This document shows, piece by piece, positions 45,072 through 49,971 of a DNA stretch of 49,971 bases. Origin of the DNA: Isosphaeraceae bacterium (GTDB taxonomy: Bacteria; Planctomycetota; Planctomycetia; Isosphaerales; Isosphaeraceae); assembly GCA_031291845.1 (NCBI GenBank), contig JARLIH010000510.1:1-49971 (forward strand). Reading direction: 5' to 3'. Position 1 is the first letter of the stretch. Each line of letters begins with the position of its first letter. A program made the position numbers and the translations under genes. The notes beneath the pieces were generated by a model. The model had not been told where the DNA came from. It ran no database searches and worked only from the letters and a program-made list of their open reading frames with translations.

Positions 45072-45607
45072 GCGCGACGCCGATCTGCCGCATCCGTACG
45101 AGCGTTGTGGTACTGAGTCTCCTCGCCTCGGCCGGATCGGGCTGCCAACGGTCTCCGACTCGGCTGGTGGAGGATGATGAGGCGAGGCAGCGGCTGCCCC
45201 CCGCCTACACGCGCGACAAGATCATCGATCCGACGCTCGCGGAGGCCGCCCAACGCTTCGGCAACTGGGCCGAGGCGCAAAACGTCGGCGGCGACCGGAT
45301 CTTTCTCCGCGCAGAGATCCTTCCCCCTGCGCCCACGCTGCTCCCGTACGGAATCGGGACTTACCAGAAGGAATGGCGGCTGCCGGCGATCCTCATCACC
45401 GGTCCCGGCTGGTCGTCGCTCAAGCCGGCCTCGCGCGAGGCGATTGCGGCTGGTGCGTTCCGTGAGCTTTCGAGCCAGCTCGCGACCGCGAAGACGAGTC
45501 CGCCCGTTCTCCCGAGCGTGACAATCCAGACCCCGCAAGGGCTGGAACTGGCCTGGATCAATCAGCTAGAACCCGGCGAGACGCTCCTTCATGGCGAGGA
45601 CAACTGA
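45068..45607 (+). CDS. Lipoprotein of unknown function, efflux operon member
   Basis: The 179-aa product has a lipoprotein signal with lipobox ASAGSG|C (Cys26) and a small globular domain (FGNWAEAQNVGGDRIFLRAEILPPAP, then KEWRLPAILITGPGWSSLKPASREAIAAGAFRELSSQLA, TIQTPQGLELAWI). I do not recognise the fold. Its ATG overlaps the previous stop by 4 bp and its own end overlaps the MFS gene by 17 bp, so it is translated as part of the efflux operon. It could help anchor or assemble the channel at the outer membrane (inference). Confidence 0.75.
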   Translation: MSATPICRIRTSVVVLSLLASAGSGCQRSPTRLVEDDEARQRLPPAYTRDKIIDPTLAEAAQRFGNWAEAQNVGGDRIFLRAEILPPAPTLLPYGIGTYQKEWRLPAILITGPGWSSLKPASREAIAAGAFRELSSQLATAKTSPPVLPSVTIQTPQGLELAWINQLEPGETLLHGEDN

Positions 45608-47195
45608 GCGCGAAGCGCGGAGCGGCATGTCCCCTCCGGTCTGGCAAGCCTTTCTCGAACTGCGTCCCACGTTCGCGCTCGCCGCGGCCTGGCTCACGAC
45701 CGCCGGGCACACGATGAACTTCCGCGAGATGGATGCGGCCCGCGGCTGGGTTACGGCGGTTGGGTACAGCCTGCACACGATCTACCTCGTGGCGATCATC
45801 TTGACGCTTCTCACCGCGCCCCACCTGGCCCGGCGCATCGGCGGCTACTGGCTCGTGGTGGGCGGAATGTTGTCGCTGCTGGTCGGATCGGCGGTCAACG
45901 GACTGCTTCTGCACGCGCCCGGCGGAGTGCTCGAATTCGGTCGCGTGCTCGCCGGAATTGGCTCCGGGCTCGTGATCCATGAGGCGCCTCGTCTCAATCC
46001 GCCCCACCGCCGCGCGCACGTCGCCTGGGCCGGAATCGTCTTGCCGGCCATGGGCCCCGTGGTCCTCGCGTATGCGACTTACCTTTACGGTTGGCATTCG
46101 TGGGAGGGCGGATTTCTCTTCGAGGGCGTTCTCGCCGTGTTCGGATTGGCGATGGTTTTGTCGATCTCCGACCCGCCGTTCACCGAGCGCGAACCCGGAC
46201 GCGCTGGATCGTGGGCGTACCTGCCGTTCGTCGCGCTCGGCGCGATCAGCGCCTGGTACGTGATGCACTGGGGACAACTCCACGGCTGGCTGGAAAGTCC
46301 GGACATCGCCGTGGCGCTCTTGATCGGAGTGTTGGCGTTCAACGTGGCGCTTTGGACGGTATGGCCCTACCTCGATGTGGCCGCGCTCCGTACAGGTTTT
46401 CCCCGGATTGCGCTCGTGGTGTACGGAGGGTTCGTCCAATACTTCAACGTCTCGGACATGGGCGTTTACGGCGGCTTGCTCGTGAACTTCGGTCCGTGGA
46501 TGCGGTCGTGGCTGGTCTGGTCCCTTTCGGTCGGTGCCGCCACTGCCCTGGCGGCCGGAAGGATCGTCTGGCGCGGCCGGTCCCCCGGGTACGGGGGGGC
46601 GACGTTTGGTCTGCTCGTTCTTGCCGCCGGGATGGCACTATCACACCACCGGACCTTGAACTGGCCCTTCTGGAGCGTGCTCAACACCGTCGAATTCAAC
46701 TGGTTCGCGGCACCCCAACATTGGCAGCTCGCCGCGCCACGGTTCCTCATGGGCTTTGGAAGCGGTCTGCTCCTCCTCTCGATGACTGCCGACTCGGTCC
46801 GGGATTTGCCGAGTCAGGCCGCGCTCCGGCCGTTTCTTGCCGTCGCGCAATTCACGGGCGGAGCCTTGGGCATCGGTGCTTTGGTGACCATTCTCCTGGT
46901 CGGGCATTCATTCGAGTATTCCTACACATCCGACCGGGGCTACATCCAGGCGGCTGAGCAGGCTGACCGACGGCAATGGCTGATCGATACTTTGACCACG
47001 ACGGGCCACGGCGCGGCCGAGCAACAGTCGGATTCACTCCTGTTCCGGGCTGTCAATTACGAGGCGGACAACCTCGTCTTCGCCCGCATCTACGGCGGAT
47101 TCTGCGCTTCGTCTCTCACGCTCGCGGCGTTTTGCCTCGCCGGTTGGTTCGTCGAACGGAGACGCTGGGAAGAGCCCCGTCCGAACGGCCCCTGA
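45591..47195 (+). CDS. MFS drug-efflux pump, DHA2/EmrB-like
   Basis: The 534-aa product has about 14 hydrophobic segments, the number expected for DHA2 (EmrB/QacA) pumps, with GRVLAGIGSGLVIHEAPRLNPPHRRAHVAWAGIVLPAMGPVVL (about 108-150) standing for the motif C region and a large soluble loop near the C-terminus (SYTSDRGYIQAAEQADRRQWL) as in EmrB. It exports substrates by proton antiport into the adaptor-channel complex encoded upstream. Sequence is quite divergent from classical EmrB, so the substrate is unknown. ATG 45591 overlaps the lipoprotein gene; ATG 45627 has a better GGAG and is a real alternative. Confidence 0.85.
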   Translation: MARTTEREARSGMSPPVWQAFLELRPTFALAAAWLTTAGHTMNFREMDAARGWVTAVGYSLHTIYLVAIILTLLTAPHLARRIGGYWLVVGGMLSLLVGSAVNGLLLHAPGGVLEFGRVLAGIGSGLVIHEAPRLNPPHRRAHVAWAGIVLPAMGPVVLAYATYLYGWHSWEGGFLFEGVLAVFGLAMVLSISDPPFTEREPGRAGSWAYLPFVALGAISAWYVMHWGQLHGWLESPDIAVALLIGVLAFNVALWTVWPYLDVAALRTGFPRIALVVYGGFVQYFNVSDMGVYGGLLVNFGPWMRSWLVWSLSVGAATALAAGRIVWRGRSPGYGGATFGLLVLAAGMALSHHRTLNWPFWSVLNTVEFNWFAAPQHWQLAAPRFLMGFGSGLLLLSMTADSVRDLPSQAALRPFLAVAQFTGGALGIGALVTILLVGHSFEYSYTSDRGYIQAAEQADRRQWLIDTLTTTGHGAAEQQSDSLLFRAVNYEADNLVFARIYGGFCASSLTLAAFCLAGWFVERRRWEEPRPNGP

Positions 47196-47249
47196 CGTGG
47201 GCGCGCAACAATCCCGGAACCCGCCCTCAGCCCTGGGGCTCGCTCCCCT

Positions 47250-47305
47250 GTGTTCTTCGTCGCACGGTGCATGTCATGCACCACTCATTTTCGCACCAAG
47301 AACAC
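47250..47305 (+). terminator. Nested stem-loop after efflux operon
   Basis: Outer arms GTGTTCTT (47250-47257) and AAGAACAC (47298-47305) enclose an inner perfect stem GGTGCAT (47266-47272)/ATGCACC (47276-47282). It begins 55 bp after the MFS stop, so it may terminate the operon. Confidence 0.5.
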
Positions 47306-47574
47306 GGCGCAGTTCACGCACCCTCCACAATCGGCGCAGCGAGAGGAGAACCGCTCGACATGACACCCGTTGCGGAGGTCGAGCGGGGCGTGGGGAAGTA
47401 GGCCCATCGCCGTCTCTCTTGGCCGCTCTTTGCCGAGGCCAGGCGAGCCATCGTTCCGCTGTCCGCAGCGCATTGCCCGCTGCTTTCACAGCTCATCTTG
47501 ATTTCCCTACTTGGAGGTGCTTACGACCCTCCCTCTCTCGTCTTCTCTTACTATTCACAAAGCTCTCATAAGAT

Positions 47575-47612
47575 CACAACATCGTATTGGTAATCTAACA
47601 TACGATGTTGTG
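47575..47612. promoter_or_regulatory. 13-bp perfect inverted repeat, operator- or leader-like
   Basis: CACAACATCGTAT (47575-47587) and ATACGATGTTGTG (47600-47612) are perfect arms around a 12-nt AT-rich spacer. It lies about 180 bp upstream of the pseudopilin start at 47793, in the best candidate promoter or 5'-leader region. Either a protein binding site or an RNA hairpin. Confidence 0.45.
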
Positions 47613-47792
47613 CCAATGGGCACTGCCGTGCGTCGGGATGATTCCGGGTGCACGCCAACCGTTGCCCCAACCGGGCTGATGGTTGGCCGAGCCAGAATCA
47701 GCCGGCGGGCCGCCCAAGCGCGATGGCTGCGCGGCGTTGGAGCGGACCGCAACGGGCCGCCGCCTTCCTTTACTTCACGACAGGTGACCGCC

Positions 47793-48956
47793 GTGCACCA
47801 GCCCGCCTTGAAGCCGCAGCCCCGCCCGAGAGGGGCCTTTACGCTGATCGAACACCTGGTGGTAATCGCGATCATCGCCGTCCTGATCGCGCTGCTCTTG
47901 CCCGCCGTGCAGGCGGCGCGCGAGGCGGCCCGTCGCGCCCAGTGCGTCAACAACCTGAAGCAGATCGGCCTGGCCCTGCACAACTACCACTCGTCGTTCG
48001 ACAACTTCCCGACCGGTGCGCTACAGGTGCGCGACGGCACCGGGGCGTTGCGCGGAACGGATTGGGGCCTCTGGAGCCCCCACGCCCTGCTCCTGCCCTA
48101 CCTCGAGCAGACCTCTCTGTTCAACGCGTGCAACTTCGCCGTTCCGAACCAGGGGAACGCAGGGGGAAACACCACGGCGATGCAGGCGACGGCGATCACC
48201 ACGGTGGTCAGCGGGTTCCTCTGCCCGTCGTCTCCGCCGGCCGTCTCTCCGGGCTTCCCGTCCGAGGCCCCTCCCTCGCTTCAGGCCAATGCGCCTGGGA
48301 ACAACTACTTCGCGTCGATCGGGTCGAGCCTCAACCAGTACAGCGGCCCGTATGTCTCTGGGCAGGAGATGGGCGGGGCGGCCTCACCCAACGGGATGTT
48401 CCAGGTCTTCGGCCCGCCCTTGCGGATTGCCGACGTGCAGGACGGCACGAGCAATACCATCGCCTTCAGCGAGTGGCGGACCGGCGACTTCGACGCGACC
48501 AAGCTCTCGGTCCCGCAGGACGTGATCAACGTCGGCGGCACGTTTCCCCCCAATTCGGGACGGTATCAGCTCAACCAGACGATGCCCTACGGTGGCGCCG
48601 GGCTGAATCAGTGGCTCCAGATGTGCGCCCAGCAGGCCCCGGGGTCACTCGGCAACGCGGACAAGAACCGGAGCTGGGTCGGCCAGGAGTGGTGCACCGG
48701 GATGTTCGCGCGAACGCTCGGCAACACCGTCGTCGCGCCGAACTCCCGGTATCCGTACTGCGCCACGGTGATTTGGGGCGGCGATTTCGACGGGTCCAAC
48801 GGCAACTTCGGCATGAGCAGCTACCACTCCGGCGGGGCCAACGTGGTCATGGTGGATGGCTCTGTAAAGTTCCTCAAGGACTCGACCAATCAGACGGTCG
48901 TCTGGTCCCTCGGTTCACGGGCTCAGGGCGAGATCATTTCGGCCGACGCGTACTGA
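47793..48956 (+). CDS. DUF1559 family pseudopilin-like protein
   Basis: The 387-aa product starts [14 protein letters not shown] then FTLIEHLVV: Ala at -1, Glu at +5 and a His at +6 where Leu is usual. The helix to [28 protein letters not shown] and the ending [21 protein letters not shown] are typical. [10 protein letters not shown] and [12 protein letters not shown] place it in the same subfamily as the protein at 33642. GTG 47793 is preferred, with AGGTGA 5 nt upstream; GTG 47784 is possible. The frame stays open 280 bp further upstream but that part is not protein-like. A small lipoprotein gene follows at 101 bp. Confidence 0.9.
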   Translation: MHQPALKPQPRPRGAFTLIEHLVVIAIIAVLIALLLPAVQAAREAARRAQCVNNLKQIGLALHNYHSSFDNFPTGALQVRDGTGALRGTDWGLWSPHALLLPYLEQTSLFNACNFAVPNQGNAGGNTTAMQATAITTVVSGFLCPSSPPAVSPGFPSEAPPSLQANAPGNNYFASIGSSLNQYSGPYVSGQEMGGAASPNGMFQVFGPPLRIADVQDGTSNTIAFSEWRTGDFDATKLSVPQDVINVGGTFPPNSGRYQLNQTMPYGGAGLNQWLQMCAQQAPGSLGNADKNRSWVGQEWCTGMFARTLGNTVVAPNSRYPYCATVIWGGDFDGSNGNFGMSSYHSGGANVVMVDGSVKFLKDSTNQTVVWSLGSRAQGEIISADAY

Positions 48957-49057
48957 CCCCTCGTTTCACCTCGTCCTCCGGGACATCACCCGCCGACGGC
49001 CGAAACGAACCGCCGCCGGCCTCGATGCCGACACTCGTTTGCCACGGAGTCCTGACC

Positions 49058-49267
49058 ATGACCACGCCGAAGACGCCGGCTGGGAGCGCGTCCGCCATCG
49101 CGCTGGCCCTTTTTCTGCTCGTCGCGCCGGGATGCAACACACAGGACATCGAGTTGGCCGAGGTCCCTCCCGACGCCACCGAAAAGGTCCTCAAGGCCCA
49201 GATCAAGCCGAAGAAGCCCCAGCCTCTTCCGCCGCAAAACCAGATGAGCAAGGGGCAGCCTTACTGA
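49058..49267 (+). CDS. Small lipoprotein, 69 aa
   Basis: ATG 49058 is preceded by GGAG about 9 nt upstream. The product has a lipoprotein signal (TPAGSASAIALALFLLVAPG|C, Cys26), a short acidic stretch (NTQDIELAEVPPDATEK) and a basic, Pro-rich tail (KPKKPQPLPPQNQ). It follows a DUF1559 gene at 101 bp on the same strand, the same arrangement as 23220/24499, although the two lipoproteins are unrelated in sequence. A tether between pseudopilin-like proteins and the outer membrane is conceivable; no function is known. Confidence 0.75.
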   Translation: MTTPKTPAGSASAIALALFLLVAPGCNTQDIELAEVPPDATEKVLKAQIKPKKPQPLPPQNQMSKGQPY

Positions 49268-49808
49268 AACCGAAGGACATGCATCGGCGGAGCTTGGAGC
49301 GAATCGCCTTTTCGTGCTCCCCGGACGCTTCATGCAGTGCACCGTTCGCTCCAGGACGATTGCGACATTGCATTATGAGGGACTTAGGCACGTTCTGGGG
49401 GCACGTCCGGAATCTTCGGCGGGCGTGAGCGACCAACCCTGGTCGTGTATCACGCCCCTCGAGGACTCCGAGGGCATGCTGCCCCGATCGGTCGACAATC
49501 GAGTTTGCGATCATCCTGCCGTTCGCTTTCGCGGCGAGCGGCCGGTACATTTCATGGACCCTACAAAGCGGCAGAGACGATGGGGAACGGCGCTCGTTAG
49601 CGGGCGGCGAGAGAAGGCGCACGGCTTCTCCTGTTGGCCCCATTGAGCTTCGCCCAAGCCCAGCGGATCGTAGCTCCGCCGTACCGCGAGTGAGAAGAAG
49701 GCAAGAGCGAAAACCTCATGATGGAGTGATCGTGGCCGCTGCGCGAACAATCGGTCTCGGCGCGGCCTTCCAACGGAAAACCGAACCGACCCAGCGGCCA
49801 TGACCCGC
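49268..49808. other. Intergenic spacer, no gene seen
   Basis: A 541-bp gap between convergent genes. Open frames here show no domain or export signal. Confidence 0.5.
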
Positions 49809-49971
49809 TCAGCCGATGCTGACGGAGAAGAACCCCTGGATAACGGTGACCGAGAAGCTCGCCCCGTTGTAACCTCCGATCGGGCGGCTGAGGCCGATCC
49901 CGCTCCTCGGGGAGGGCGGCGTGCGGCCGTCCGCCCGTGCCACGTTGATCGAGATGAAGTTATTCGTCGCG
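49809..49971 (-). CDS. Partial gene, C-terminal 53 codons, runs off the window
   Basis: From the right edge the minus strand is open to a TGA at 49809-49811. The readable product ends NNFISINVARADGR, then GIGLSRPIGGYNGASF and SVTVIQGFFSVSIG. G or C fills the third codon position almost throughout, as in the real genes of this window, which supports coding. The alternating hydrophobic end looks like beta strands of an exported or structural protein. Family not recognisable from this piece. Confidence 0.5.
   Translation of the reverse strand, partial: ATNNFISINVARADGRTPPSPRSGIGLSRPIGGYNGASFSVTVIQGFFSVSIG

Larger units (their letters stand above)
47196..47792. other. Intergenic region with two stem-loops
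   Basis: About 600 bp between the efflux operon and the next pseudopilin gene. It holds the nested hairpin at 47250-47305 and the AT-rich inverted repeat at 47575-47612. A Cys-rich minus-strand frame (CADCGGCVNCAVF, about 47300) is the only protein-like stretch. Confidence 0.55.

Noticed and set aside
47285-47473. Small Cys-rich minus-strand frame (CADCGGCVNCAVF)
   Set aside because: The cysteine spacing is suggestive of metal binding, but there is no ribosome binding site, and three overlapping minus-strand frames are equally open.
1-49971. CRISPR arrays, tRNA, rRNA, transposases, phage or plasmid genes
   Set aside because: No regularly spaced short repeats, no cloverleaf or rRNA signatures and no recombinase or transposase motifs were seen on either strand.

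Overview
The window is GC-rich bacterial chromosome, almost certainly from a planctomycete (Planctomycetota; an Isosphaeraceae- or Gemmataceae-like lineage fits best). The grounds are five proteins of the DUF1559 family, most with a type IV prepilin-like FTLIE leader; an ECF sigma factor directly followed by a membrane Ser/Thr kinase with a TPR tail; large secreted proteins with an N-terminal LExLExRxLL-type motif; and loose gene packing with many 0.5-1 kb spacers. I saw no rRNA, tRNA, CRISPR array, transposase or phage module.

Layout. 1-4003: a long hairpin at the very start, an unrecognised protein (243), a secreted lipase-like hydrolase (941), then on the minus strand a DUF1559 pseudopilin (2158-3153) and a secreted protein made of two tandem domain copies (3272-4003). 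4949-14572: a tightly coupled trio (LEPR-XLL-motif membrane protein, ECF sigma factor, Ser/Thr kinase-TPR) followed by a 1596-residue secreted Kelch/Ig-like repeat protein. 14610-16349: an ABC-2 type permease. 16957-18990: a porin of the phosphate-selective (OprO/OprP) type and a 58-residue lipoprotein. 19055-19560: remnant of a GH71/99-like glycosidase. 19574-22132: a fused MFS/spermidine-synthase-like membrane protein. 23220-24993: DUF1559 pseudopilin and a lipoprotein. 26124-28588: two small membrane proteins (one DUF1345) and a secreted NHL-type beta-propeller.

28978-33053: a flippase/methyltransferase pair bracketed by two copies of the 3' end of a nucleoside hydrolase gene, one intact gene and one degenerate fragment. 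33642-38635: a long-leader DUF1559 pseudopilin, an IPT/TIG protein, and a DUF4190-DUF1559 fusion without a prepilin motif. 38790-39333: remnant of a flavin amine oxidase. 39444-40370: S1/P1 nuclease. 41240-47195: a five-gene efflux operon (HlyD-like adaptor, TolC-like channel, two unrecognised exported proteins, MFS pump). 47793-49267: DUF1559 pseudopilin plus a small lipoprotein. 49809 to the edge: the C-terminus of a further minus-strand gene.

Two gene sets look like functional units: the sigma/kinase/LEPR cluster beside a giant surface protein, plausibly a regulated surface-protein module; and the efflux operon, which adds two exported proteins of unknown role to a standard EmrAB-TolC-type set. 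Three clear pseudogene fragments show ongoing gene decay. Everything here is by eye; domain names rest on motif recognition, not on database searches.
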